From NCBI GenBank assembly GCA_008973525.1, contig WACJ01000336.1:124001-188000 (forward strand): a DNA stretch of 64,000 bases, given 5' to 3'. The DNA is from Stenopsyche tienmushanensis (lineage: Eukaryota > Arthropoda > Insecta > Trichoptera > Stenopsychidae). Of the stretch, positions 26,151 through 38,142 are shown in pieces (the first letter of the stretch is position 1; each line of letters starts with the position of its first letter). A program made the translations under genes and the position numbers. The notes below the pieces were generated by a model, which worked only from the letters and a program-made list of their open reading frames with translations, made no database searches and was not told the DNA's origin.

Positions 26151-26388
26151 CCATGGAATATGGTACGTCACCAGACAAAAAAATCTAGTGATATCAGGTC
26201 TAAAGACCATGCAAGCCAGGGAATAGAGCTAATATAATGATTTATTTAGATCAAAATTACGTTAAAAAATACAAAAACATTATACGATTATGATCACAGA
26301 TTAAAAAGTTATGACGATATAAACGTGAAGTTTTACCCCTAACTCCTAAAAAAATAATATCCGTCCATGTGCAAAACACCCTGTGTAT

Positions 26389-27253
26389 GGGTGTTTTTAG
26401 TACATATTTAATATAATCTTGACATGAAGATTAACGAAGGAGTAAAATGGAATATTCTGCAAATTTTACTCTACCACATTTATATATCGGACGATCTCAA
26501 GAGTAGATTTAGAATCTCTTATCCCGAAAATAGGGATTATATGTTTCCACATATAGTATAATATGATAATTGAAGTTGATTTGATGAGATTTTTCGAATA
26601 TATTAATGTTAATATATCCAATTACCCAAATGTATTAACACATTGAAAAGATTTGCAACTGAATCTTTACAATTATTGCAATCAGATAAAAGTTTCATAT
26701 TCAGTTTATAATACATACATTCATTGATCTTATTAAATATTTTGATAGGAGCGTATAAAACATCGCATATAATTTGTGAACCGCAATTTTGAAGATATTT
26801 CTCTGCGAAATACTCCGTCGTCATTCCCATAAATATAGTATTAGATTCATCAGTTTATTTTTACTGATCCACCGACAATGCTTGAATTTAAATTGTAACA
26901 TAGATTTCTCCAAACATCACTTGACTCTATACCAATAAGTTTCTTCTCCCCTAGACGTGTCGGTATTCAAAATAAAGCACACAGAATTTATCCAACCAAA
27001 TACACAAAGGACCTTTTTCACGTTGATGTATGTCGAGTGTTTGTAAAGATACGTTCCATGCTAAAAGTTATTTTTTGGGGAATGTTATTTAAGATAACTT
27101 TAATACAGTTCAATACAATTAAGCATAAAGATCATCTTAACAATTTATGATGATGATCGTCGATGGTTGCAATATAGAATTTTTCAAGCGTAGCATTAAC
27201 TTTTTTCCTAATTGAATATAAAAGGAAAGAAGATCTATCTCTACTTTAGCTGC
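26389..27253. other. AT-rich non-coding stretch
   Basis: No recognisable gene. The first bases (gggtgtttttagtacat) resemble a further copy of the DNA-transposon terminus at 26361-26388 in opposite orientation. Confidence 0.4.
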
Positions 27254-27348
27254 TTCTAGTGAATATAGATCCGCATGCGAGCGCAGCCATCTCGAGGCGC
27301 CGCCCAGAGACTCTGACCTGCAAGTACTTCTACTCTACCACTATGCAA
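27254..27348 (+). repeat. LTR-family fragment (copy D), 3' part
   Basis: ccgcatgcgagcgcagccatct matches ccgcgtgcgagcgcgaccatct near the end of LTR copy A (21901-21922). It is followed, after a short divergent part, by a primer-binding-like site. Only the 3' portion is recognisable. Confidence 0.5.
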
Positions 27349-27364
27349 TGGTGTCAGAAGTGTG
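27349..27364 (+). other. Primer-binding site of leucine-tRNA type
   Basis: tggtgtcagaagtgtg fits the complement of a leucine tRNA 3' end (family memory: TGG plus TGTCAGAAGTGGG) in 14 of 16 positions. It directly follows an LTR-like fragment, as expected of a Ty3-type element. Confidence 0.5.
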
Positions 27365-29385
27365 TGTTCTGCTCTTGCTATGTAGCCGGGCGGATGAATA
27401 TGGATTTCGTCGGACGGACGTCGAATAGAAATACTATTTTAATTAATTATAAAGAAAATGATTATCTTCCGATAGTGAATAGCTTATGGATGCCAAGAGA
27501 GGCAAGGTATCCACTGTAAAACTAAAGCGAGCATCAACACGGGTATGAAAATATTTTGATTTTAGTGAATGCGTCTCATCCATAGCATCAAAGGATCGTA
27601 TACTACTAGTATCTACCATAAATTTTTATATACCAAAAGAATCTTATTTATCTGTAAATATGTAAAGCGAACAAAATGTATACCGTTGATGTATCAAATT
27701 TGTATAAAAGTAAACTTTGCAAAAGGTTTGTTCGATACATTGTATGGCAAGGATATTGGCAATGAAAAGATTCCAGGACTCTTAATTAGGACGCTGGATT
27801 TTGATAATTGAGAGCGGTATTAAATCATTTGCTAAGTTCCATAGCAGCGTAATGGTGTATCCTTAAGGAGCAAATAAAATATACTCTGGAATGGCACAAC
27901 TCGGGCTCCCGTTCCGTACATTTGTTATGATGAATAACGGCTCGTAGAAATGTATTTAATGGGACGTATCAAAGCACCAAGAGATACTATTATGACTTTT
28001 GGAAGCTCACTAACTTTATGTTTCCTTTGTTAATTTGATGGTCCCTCCACGTAGGTGGGTTCTTCGTTCACAATACATCACGGCTTAGGAAGCCGCCATT
28101 GTGCGCCCCGACCAGGAAGAATAAACGGAGGAAAGAAGAAAACAACAGCGCCTAACTAGAGAACCGAAGGCTGAAAATGGCGCTGAAAAAAGGACGATAA
28201 TGCGATCTCGTTCTTTTATAGGACCCATTTGTTCGATGATCAGATATTGGCTGACGAGAGATTGAAAGTTAACGCTGAACGTGGAATCCGGGCTTCGGTT
28301 GAATTTATTATTTTGATTTTTACGCACGTCCGGACTGTGTTTGTTCTTCGGGGCTCCCGTTGTTTATTGGAGGCTCGATTTTGTTTTAAATGGATGAACG
28401 TAGAAATTTCCATTAGGAGGCGGGTATAAAAAATCTGGAATATTGCTTGTAATTTGTGCGTAAATGTAATAAAGCTCAGATGTACATAAGCAAATCCTGT
28501 CGTAGAAATAGGATATAAGCTTGAGTATCGAGTAAACATTGATGATATTAAAGAAATTTTATTTGCACATTTTGCTATGTACGCTCATATTTCAGGCATA
28601 TTAAAACAATATTTGGATGAAATCATACATTGTTTGCCTACCGTCTATCTGATATAATATTATATAATAGTATAGGTTATTTGGAAGTAATGTCGTTTGA
28701 AAACCAATTTTGCGACCAAATCTCCACGGACTATGAGATGACTTTTTGTGTAAAAATAATTACCCTGCTTACCCAATCTGAAATAATGAAACGAGACGTG
28801 AAACTTTCGAAAGAGCACTTATAGAGATGCATGCCGTACGGATTCATTTAAAATAAATGCGACATTTGCTACCACAAACATGTTAAATATTTATAGCATT
28901 ACATTGAACATGAAGAGAAAATACCAGAGGTGGTTCTGAAATTTTAAATCAGTACACTATAATTTAACAATGAGCCTCGATGTTGATGACTCAGCGTACT
29001 TAATAAAATCCTATTTAATATGAAGCCGATCTAATCCAATGATTATTTACTGTATAAATATTCCATAAAGATCCAAATATCAACAAAACTTCCATTATTT
29101 GATTATTGCAGTCAAAAGCTAGATCTTTTACTGAAATGTCTTCAAAATAAAACATTGATTATCTAAGGAACAAAAGGCATTCCTTACACAAAAGTCCGGA
29201 TTGAATTTGTGAAAAAATCGTTATGATGTATTAAATTTAATCTGAATATTGACAGATACGCAATTGTCGAAAACAGATATTCGATTCTCACGGCAATCGA
29301 ACATTCCTAAGATCGATGTGTAATTACGAACGGATCTCAAACTTCGAGAACAAGTTTAGAAATGTTAAGAAAAAGTCGTACATAT
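27365..29385. other. Non-coding stretch with a GC-richer segment
   Basis: No gene recognised. The segment at about 28030-28430 is richer in G+C and contains the small hairpin cggcttaggaagccg (28081-28095). It carries overlapping frames on both strands, none with a family motif. It could be regulatory sequence or an unidentified LTR. Confidence 0.35.
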
Positions 29386-29470
29386 GAGAGGTGGGGACAA
29401 CCACAGTGATTTAGTGCTAAATTACACAGTCAATTCACAGTGTCTTTTACGATCCGACCGATCGTCTTGG
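29386..29470 (+). repeat. Dispersed repeat, copy 1
   Basis: Begins gaggtggggacaaccacagtga and ends gatccgaccgatcgtcttgg. It shares its order of blocks with 40993-41100. The family is not identified; the 5' end of a retrotransposon is a possibility. Confidence 0.45.
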
Positions 29471-32400
29471 CTGTTTGAAAGCTAGGTCTTCCTGCTACCA
29501 GCTTCTACAATCTTGTAAAAATGATCTTTCCCCGGCCTTTTTCTCTTCATGTTCATAAGTCATCAGAGTCAGGGCCAGCGGAAGACATCATGGCTGAAGA
29601 GTCTCCGGCAGTGAAGCGGTCCTAGCATCATATTATTGTTCCAGATAACAATCGACAAAATAACCTTAGATGGGACTTCTGATTGCCAACGTTCTTGGAA
29701 GACAGGGCACGGGGACAGGATAATCGGCACACGGCAATTGCACTACACTACGACAATACAAAGCAAAATTGATTTTAACACTTTGACGCACACAGCCGTC
29801 AAATTCCGTCATGCGTCAGCATATAATATTTACTTATTGCGGCAGATAAGTATATGCATACCGTTTTAGCGGAAACTTAAAATCTTATCTCACATCGACA
29901 AAATTAATCAAAACGGAATTTCAAAATATATATTCTCCATTGAAAAAAATGTCTTTAGATGAAAACTTTTCTTCTTCATCAAGGGCGATTATGATTATCT
30001 AAGTAAAAATGTGATTAGCTAAGTAAATAAAGCTAAGTATGGCATCAAATTTTATAAATTGTGTTCCCCAAATGGATCTATCCATAATCTAAAAATCTAT
30101 ATAGGATGATTATTTGATAACAAACCTAGGGGAACTAAAATCGATGATGGTGTAGTAAGATTGATGAATCCATTTCTCTCCAAGCTCATCGTGTTTTTTT
30201 GACAATTTTTATAATAATCTTTCATTATGTGCCCATACAATAGAACGTTTTTTTTTGTAAATTGTGGCTAAATATTTGGATAATTTTCGAAAATTTGTAA
30301 ACCTTGAAATCACCCCACATATACAAGTTGAATATAATACAATAAAATTTGAATAGGCTCCTGCAACAATAAAAGTTTAAAAACAAGTGCTTCTCACTCC
30401 CATTACTCTGAAAATTGACATGAGGCAGATAACACTACTGATAACAATCAATGTCATTGAATCAAAACAACGTGAAGGAACAATAATTGTGTTTTAGCGA
30501 TGGTTTAACTCCAATTTTTCGTTCATAAATTGCGAAAATCATTATTCCAGGCGTGTGCATCAAAAGGTTAAAAAATCGACAAAATTAAAATATGCTAAAG
30601 CGAAACCATGTTGAGCGAATACTAGTTCTTATGTAAATTATGTTTTACAACACTTAACTTTTGATAATTCTCTATTAAATATTTATAAAAAATAAACAAA
30701 TAAATATATTTTTTATCTAATTAATGCTAAGCATATATTTGCCTCCTGTTACTAAATATCATCATTACGCTTTGAGTTTGTTACGTAAAAGAATTGCTTC
30801 TAAAGAGTTTTTTTTATAAATAACCATTTTAATTGGTATTGTTAACGTTGGTCATGATTTTGGTAATTTGAGTGGGTTAAATTTGAATAGTGTCGGTGGA
30901 AAGAGACATTAAATTAACTTTAGTGTAGCATAACGACTGGTATTCCCTTGGAAGCTTTATGGCCTCCTGGAGGAAGAACACAATCTTTATTTTTTTGCTA
31001 GTATCTTTCGAGCTTTCCTCGTTAGCCGTTGTTTTCTTTTAATCCCTCTCATGAGATGGTAGCAAATGCATTTGGTACGAAAGTTGCACGCTGGTAAGCA
31101 GGATTTAGTACCTGAGCTCTCGTGATCTCAGCCACTGGAGAACGATTATTTGGATGTACCACCGGGCTGGTTTTCTCTTCAAATGCTTAATACTGCTAGT
31201 AATGCTTTGTCGAGATATTTACAATAAAATGAAAAATAAGCATGATGTGAGAGTTACAATGCTGAGCTAATCGCCACCACAAAACTATGTAATCGTTTAG
31301 TAATTCATCCAGTACATTTGATACATTTCGCTTTGTCGTTGATAAATAAAGCAAATCGATCATGTATAGGCAGATCTGATCAGGAAATAAGAACAGATCT
31401 ATCAATAATATGAATTGAAATTGTTAATACCTCCAATCTTCTCAATTTATTAATAGTGCGGTATTTCTACGGACTAGAAATGAGCTGAAAACTGAATGAG
31501 ATCCATGATAAATACTTTTTGAGGAATTCGAAATAAATAAATCTCGTCAATAAATTTATGTTTTATGCAAATTGATATTTGCGTCAGTAAGCATAGCAAA
31601 TATTCATATTCATTTCTTTTAGGAAGAGCAAAGATATTTATTTAAATATGTAATTCACGTACATTTAAAGAACGTTGATTAAGGATTGGGGCGATGTGTT
31701 TGTATTCTACCATCCTTCGAAATACCAAGAGATAGTTTTAAGTAACTTTCGTAAAAGTTCTTCAACATTCCTCCATTCTATACAATTCTGTTTCTGCTTC
31801 ATTGAAAGCGTACGTATCGCCAAATTATTCGCAACTTCGGATTTTACATGACATGATATTAGAAAAGAATTCATTCGAGTTAAAATAGAACTTTTAATTT
31901 ACGTTTCAGCTTAATTCTTATGATAAATATTGATTAAATTAAATAATGCTTATTTCTTCAATTTCACTTCAAGTGATTTATTAAGAGATTAAATTATAAT
32001 TTAGGGTATTATAAAACATAGTAACCCAATATTTTAATGTAATCACGGATAATTTTACAGTATAGAGGACGCGTATTATCATGTTGTATTTTCGATTAAT
32101 TCCAATGATTTTTTACATTTGTTACATCATAAATCATTTTTAAATGCATGTCAGCCATAAAGATGATATCTTCTGTGGCTTTAGCAGCTTATCAGTAAAT
32201 TTTTAATGTCGTGCAAACCTAAGATCATTATTTATATTTATATTATATAACACATCATTCAATAAGTTCGTAGGATTTTTTTTGGAAGAAATTACGAATA
32301 AACGAAGAAGAAAAATATTTAAAGCGAAAAAATCCTACAAAAAAATATAGATATTCAATAGTCCTGCAAAAGATAACATATAGAAATGTAAATATAATTT

Positions 32401-33372
32401 TATCCCAAATAATGGTGACAAAAAATAATTCATTACTTTTTGGCATAATCAAAATGTTCAATTAAATATTAAATGAATGTCGAAACTTTTCATCTTAATC
32501 TCTAAATATGCGGTTAGAAAATATGAAATTATATTTGTCATATGCCAGTTACAGACCTCCTTAGATACATGTTCAAATCGAGATTAAGTTGCAGTCAGAT
32601 TTTCAAAGAAGAAAATTACAATTCAGTGGAGGAAGACTTGCATAAATATTCCATTTTATCTTGATTCAAGTCAACTGAAGCGAAATTCGTTTGCCTTCGT
32701 TGCTCTAAAGCCTATTCCACCCAGAATACTGATCCATCTTTGATAACAAAATAATTCATAAAATAGGTTTGCTTGAGGGGAATAAATGATTAATTATTTA
32801 CTTAAGACTGTTGTAAAAACTTTTCTCCATTTTTTTCATCTAAACGTTTTTAGTATTCATACTTTTATTCCAAATCAGTAGCAGCTCCTAACTTAAAAAC
32901 ATAGAATTTTTGCATATAGTAATGGCCTAAAAATACTTTTATATTTTAATATTTTCAGCATTTATAAATGCGCTGCTTAGACCAAATATCTTTACCATAT
33001 ATCCTATATTTATATTGAAATTACAATGAATCATACAAATATATATACTTAAAAGAAGCCATATTTGATGTTGTCATATGTTTTTATATTGAAAAAATGT
33101 TCATGCCAGGATGAAGGTATCTTGTTAGTTTCGGTTTTTAAACAATGAATCTTAATCCTTAGCTCTAAGATGAATAAGAATATCATCTCGTTCAACGCGA
33201 TCTCCGATTCTGTTGTCACAGAGATCTGAATATGGGTCATCAAACGAACTATTCAATATCGATAAACATTAAATGGTAGGTTTTTCCTGAATTTTTGATG
33301 AGATACTATTTACAATTCAGCTATTCGATTGAAGATTAAATTTACTAATTATTTAAATTAGCATTTGAATAA
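29471..33372. other. AT-rich non-coding stretch
   Basis: About 3.9 kb without a recognisable gene. A slightly GC-richer patch at about 30950-31190 was read in all frames without finding a motif. Confidence 0.45.
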
Positions 33373-33438
33373 TTTGTAATACAAATTATTGTTTATTTTT
33401 TTCATATGAAAACGAAAGAAACTTATGGGACACCCTAA
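33373..33438 (+). mobile_element. Solo 3' tip of a mariner
   Basis: About 64 bp from gtaatacaaattattg to gacaccctaa match the terminus of the mariner at 34615-35515 in inverted orientation, differing by a 3-base gap. A TA follows (33439-33440). No transposase sequence lies to its left, so only the terminal segment survives. Confidence 0.75.
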
Positions 33439-33463
33439 TATTTGGTACACCATATGAAATTCT

Positions 33464-33536
33464 GAATCCCGTATCTATTATATTTCATATCGACATTCCC
33501 ATTATTAGAGTCGAATTGTAGTAAATATATCACGGT
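33464..33536. mobile_element. Internal fragment of the hAT family (copy 3)
   Basis: About 70 bp from 'ctgaatcccgtatctattatatttcatatcga' to 'gtagtaaatatatcac' match the inner right part of hAT copy 2 (25776-25850) and partly copy 1 (18062-18092). It retains neither terminus. It lies about 25 bp from the mariner tip. Confidence 0.7.
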
Positions 33537-34612
33537 CAAAGAAATGCAAAAAGTGTTTTCAAAAATTAATAATTTTGTAAAAACTGCCAACTAAAGTTTA
33601 TGTAGAAAATCAAAAATTGATGCGAATGACATCCAAAAAAGTCATGTTTTATATTTCTCATATATTCTCTGTTCATAATTTAATATAAAGTGTGTATAGA
33701 TTTTTGTTGAAATACATTATATATTTTATATAATAGCTGTTAACAAAAAGTTATATGAAATACTTAATATTACATTATAAACATACACAGTATAAGTACA
33801 TTGAATAACAACCTAAATTGATTATTTTATATAATGGCAACAATGTATCGTTATAGAACTCCATTCGCAATATTTTGGAGAAAAATTCTATAGAGCTATA
33901 TGGTCGATGTGGCTAATATATTTTCATCCCTTGTGGCACAATAAAAAAGAACCACTTGAGAATTTGTCGGAGTTCTGGTAATTTATTTAGCGATAAAGGG
34001 GTTAAGAATACAAAAATGATTCTTATCCTTCTTATTCTGATTTCCTTCGATTTGTCTGCCCCTTCCTGTGGCGCTATTATATTCCTGAAAGCCTGTTATT
34101 GTTACCTCTTCTCAACTTAGCTCTTCAGGCAACACTCAAATAAATAAACATCTCCCCCGCTATGCAAGCGATCGATTTCATATATAAATTCCCCTCATAT
34201 AAATAAAAGTAATGCTTTCGGAACCGACGAATTCGTGCAGACTTGTAAAGCCCGAAACAAACGAGTGTAAATAGAACACTAATTAGCGTTTATTTTGGCG
34301 AAAATCCATTTTGAATTTGAGTCAGTTAACGATGTACAAATAGCAAACTCCAAATTATTTGAATAAGGATTTAATACAAAAAATCGTTCAAACATTAAAC
34401 GCAGGCTGTAAATTGAACTGTATTATTGGGCGCCGTATTGAAATTTATCCTAGTCGCATTTCAAGTTTTCTCTATGTGAACATGATTTAATCTATGATTT
34501 TCTATTGGGTCTAATTAAAATATTTGATCATCATTATCCGCCTAAAAAATATATTAAGCTCATACAAAGCATGGAAAGGTGCGCCAAAAAATGCGTCAAA
34601 ATATCTCTAATA
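33537..34612. other. AT-rich non-coding stretch between two facing mariner ends
   Basis: About 1.1 kb without a recognisable gene or motif. Confidence 0.5.
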
Positions 34613-34614
34613 TA

Positions 34615-35515
34615 TTAGGGTGTCCCATAAGTTTCTTTCGTTTTCATATTAAGAAAAAAATAAACAATAATTTGTATTACATCAAAATGTATTGAATAAT
34701 ATATGATCCATTCTGTTCTATTACCTTTCTCCATCTCTCCGGATGCCTCATAATGCCTTCTTGCCAAAATTTCCCAGGTTTGTTGGCAAAATATTGATCA
34801 AGGTACATTTTTATATTATTTTTTGAATTAAAATCTTTACCACGTAAAGAATTTTTCAATTAAAGAAATGAATAATAATCTAAAAGGGCAACGTCTGGAG
34901 AGTATGGAGGATGAGTTAAAACATCCCAGTCAAATGATAATAATTTATTTCTGACGAGCAAAGACACATGAGGCCTGGCGTTATCGTGATGAAAAACAAC
35001 GCCTCGTCTGTTCGCTAATTCTGGCCGTTTTCTGGCAATTGCATCTTTTAGATTATTTAGTTGAAAACAATATTTTGTTGAATTGATCATTTCAATTTGC
35101 TGAAGTAGCTCATAATAAACTACCCCCTTCCAGTCCCATCAAATGCATAGCAAAACTCTTTTTGGATGTAGGCCAGGTTTAGCTACAGTTAAAGCTTCTG
35201 TACCCTTGGTCCAAGACCGTTTACGTTGGATATTCTCATAGAGTATCCAACTTTCATCTCCAGTGACAAGTCTCTTTAAAAAAGGTTGGCTATTATGTCG
35301 TTGGATAAGAAGATCGCATGTTGAAATACGCTGAAGTTTATTTGAGTCAGTCAGTTTACAAGGAAGCCACACATCTGAACGATTGATGTAGTCCAATTTT
35401 GTCAGATGATTATGGACGGATGTTCGTAGAATTTCTAACTTGTTAGCTATTTCGCGAACAATATATCGCGCGTTTTCTTCAACCATGGCTATGATTAGAT
35501 CTGTGTTCATTTGCG
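34615..35515 (-). mobile_element. 5'-truncated mariner element
   Basis: The 3' end is intact: from 34615 the sequence reads ttagggtgtcccataagttt and is preceded by TA. The body is a well preserved minus-strand transposase lacking its helix-turn-helix domain. No matching left-type terminal repeat is found beyond 35515, so the 5' portion has been lost or replaced. The same 3' terminus occurs alone and inverted 1.2 kb away at 33373-33438. Confidence 0.85.
34677..35510 (-). pseudogene. mariner transposase, catalytic domain (broken)
   Basis: A cut-and-paste transposase of the mariner group, lacking about the first 60-70 of roughly 345 residues. Reading on the minus strand it starts MNTDLIIAMVEENARYIV and shows all three catalytic blocks: TGDESWILYEN (first Asp), HHDNARPHVSLLV (second Asp) and PPYSPDVALLDYY (third Asp, 34 residues on). 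The tail PERWRKVIEQNGSYIIQ closes the protein. It is disabled by a frameshift near 35135, between the GLHPKRVLLC and VVYYELL blocks, and by a stop codon at about 34860 after DYYSFL. The motifs suggest the mellifera/capitata-like subfamily, which is a judgement from memory. Apart from the truncation it is the best preserved transposase in the window. Confidence 0.88.
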
Positions 35516-37648
35516 AAATAAACTTATGAGCTAACTAAATTGCTTCTGCATAAATCATCTGTGCTTCCATGAAAATGGACAAAAGTGTCAAAACTATAAA
35601 AAAGTTTTGATTGCGAATTTATTTTAGATCAAATCGACTTTAAAAATTATTAAATTTTAATCAATATATTGAGACTCATTTTTGAATTGATCATTTCTCT
35701 ATGCTACTCTTATTGATGAATACACTGCACCATTCTTGGATTTCATGAATACATTTGAAGGCTCCTTCGCGTCTAAGATAATTCACGTGCATTGTCATTT
35801 TGAATTGAACTAAATCCTATCCTTTGAATAATTAATGAAAGTTTTGTTATCATTGCAGAAAAATACTTATATAGAGTCACTTTTGAAAATGTTAACGGTA
35901 AATTACCCAAATGTATGAACCAAAAAACTTAGTTTTGGGCAAAAAAATTCTTTGGCATGTCAAGTAATCCAAACAAAACGTGTGGATTCAATTTCAGTAC
36001 GACGCCAGTCAAAGAGATGAATGTTGACTGCTGCTGCATGAGGGTTATTTAAAGCCTACTCGTTCCCATTTTAAGTCGATTTTTCTACTCCCTGAATAAA
36101 ATTCTCTCCGGGACTTTAGTTTTATCCTCTCTGAGAGGCTCCCATATAATTCGTTCCACTTTACTCCACTTAAGCCACTTCAGCCCTCGATGCCAAAAGC
36201 AAATCTTCATTCTTAATTTTTGTGACGGTTACCCCCGACCCTGTCGCTTTGGAGGGTCGTATTAACGTGAAAGGCCGTTTTTCGCGCTGCGCGAAAAGGC
36301 TGCTAAAATTTTAATGATGATTAAAACGACCGGACTGGAATTCGTTCGCTTATCCCATTGCTAATGTCCTTACGTTTGATATGATATTTTCCGAAATAAT
36401 AAATCATTGTGTGTTCGGTTTTGAGTGGCGTTTTCGTATTTTTTCAGCATCGCTCTTATTTAACATAAACAGACATCCATTTCCCCCGAAACGCGAAGAT
36501 TTTCCTGTCAAAATATTTGCAAACTTTACGGAAAGGATACTCGAAGGGCTTTGCGAAGACTTCCCGAGGCTTACATTACATAAATTGCTCAAAAATACGA
36601 GCATCTTGGATTTGTTGCTAACTGATTGAAAAATAAACCTTTGTTAAATTCCAAAATAAGCAAGCTTCTCGCGACAAAGTTTTAAATAATTCCACAGTCG
36701 CAAATACGTAACGCTTAAAAATGCCTTCACACTGTCATGCATTCATAACTATGGGTAACCATTAGCAGCATAAGCAATTTTTTTCAACCAAAATTGATCT
36801 AACTCTTGGAATATGTATCAGAAAAATGACTATGTTAAATTTATTATTCTCATCAATTCTCATACAAATTTGATGGTCATCAAGTTTAAAAAATCCCCTC
36901 TTAAATTTTCCCATTCTTAAGATTAAATAATTCATCTCAATACTAAAAAAAATATCATTATATCTAAAGCTTATAAATTAGCGTTAAATATGTGTAATAA
37001 AATCTATTTTAATTGCATACATCTATAAAATACAATGTATTGATATACGCAGAACTATATCGAAATAGTTCAATCTCGATCACCTTAAAATATTGTTCAT
37101 GAACTAATTCTGAATACCATTCCTTAATTATGATGTTTCAAAGCAAGACAACCATTTCGGGTCTTATGATATATGTTAAACAATAAATCTAAGTTGTGTT
37201 TGGACTTTCTCAAATGGTGTAACTTTGATGTATTGTATCTAAATATTCTGAAACGTAAGGCGTTTCAAAGTTTACGTATTTGAGCTTCTACAATAAAAAT
37301 GCTGACTAAATTGAATAATCTATCATATGATTTATATACATTTATATTTAACGTTTTTAATTCAAAATCGAATGAATATCTAATGACGTAGGACCAAGAT
37401 TATACTGAAATGTGTATTATATATGATATAATCAGAATGCTTTAAATTATATTTTTTTTATCGTAAAAGCTTCAAAATTGCTTTTTTTCATATAAACATA
37501 TCTTAAGATAATGACAACTTCCAATCAATTGTAGGGTTATTATTTTTATGCCATTTTGGTTGTCTTTAATAAGCTCTTGTCTATATTTTACATATAATTG
37601 TGTAATATATTCTAATGTTGAATCACTTCTTCTTCTTTTTATGTCAGG
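35516..37648. other. Non-coding stretch
   Basis: No recognisable gene. A GC-richer part at about 36200-36640 carries the compact hairpin at 36279-36297. Frames there overlap on both strands and have no motif. Confidence 0.45.
36279..36297. repeat. Small perfect hairpin
   Basis: ttttcgcg, loop ctg, cgcgaaaa. An 8-bp stem with four CG steps in AT-rich surroundings. Function unknown. Confidence 0.6.
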
Positions 37649-37865
37649 TCAGATCCCCTCGACGTTGGTGATCACTCTGGCGAAGATCTCTCTGTCCTGC
37701 ACTGCCTGGAATAGTTCATCCACTCTCCTTATTCCGGTCCACTCTCTAATGTTACGTAGCCAGCTCATCTGCTTTCTGCCAACTTCCCGTCTTCCATCTA
37801 CGTTGTCATCCAGTATTAATCGAAGAAGATGATATTTATTTCCTCGCAATACATGACCTAGATAT
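37649..37865 (-). pseudogene. RTE-type non-LTR retrotransposon, C-terminal tail
   Basis: On the minus strand the frame reads YLGHVLRGNKYHLLRLIL, then GRREVGRKQMSWLRNIREWT, and ends after ELFQAVQDREIFARVITN. This is the typical C-terminal tail after the reverse transcriptase of RTE-like elements abundant in insects, with the usual pattern 'GHVLR....LL..I..GK..GRR..GR...SWL.NLR.W'. The reverse transcriptase and endonuclease domains are not present to the right, so the copy is 5' truncated, as is common for non-LTR insertions. A stop interrupts the frame upstream of YLGHV. No poly(A) tail was identified. Confidence 0.75.
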
Positions 37866-38138
37866 TATATCATTCCCTCTTTTGATTTTTGTCAGCAGTT
37901 CTCTCTTTGTCCTCAGCAAATCTGATTTCAATGGTGTCCTTATTAATACTTAAAATGCTAAGATACAATATATCGTTGATTATGAAACTAACGAGGACTA
38001 CAAACAATGATTACTATTAGCTCAATGGTGACTTGAAAATGCTGGAATACGAGTAATTTCTGTACGTCAGGGTATCAGTGCTTAACCTTGTAGTGCATCT
38101 TGCTTACACGCTGGCGTGATCAAAAAAGGGAGAGGAAG
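37866..38138. other. No recognisable gene
   Basis: Short spacer between the retrotransposon tail and the solo LTR. Nothing recognisable is seen. Confidence 0.5.
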
Positions 38139-38142
38139 ATAA

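Larger units (their letters stand above)
24886..26388 (-). mobile_element. DNA transposon relic with 'W..RSPDLTPLDFFLWG'-type transposase, split by a hAT
   Basis: Ends form imperfect inverted repeats of about 27 bp: the left begins atacaagatgttttacacat (24887 on) and the right, read in complement from 26388, begins atacacagggtgttttgcac. The minus-strand frame across the hAT insertion reads IPWLARYLDLTPLDMFV, then KKIIYITKVPTKE and IIAFAKMKEEML. These match the C-terminal part of a widespread insect transposase family (often with a DUF4817 domain) whose usual block is W-P/A-R-S-P-D-L-T/N-P-L-D-F-F-L-W-G. The block occurs twice, a decayed second copy lying at about 26165-26225. Excluding the hAT the element is about 0.5 kb, so most of the transposase is deleted. 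Confidence 0.65.
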
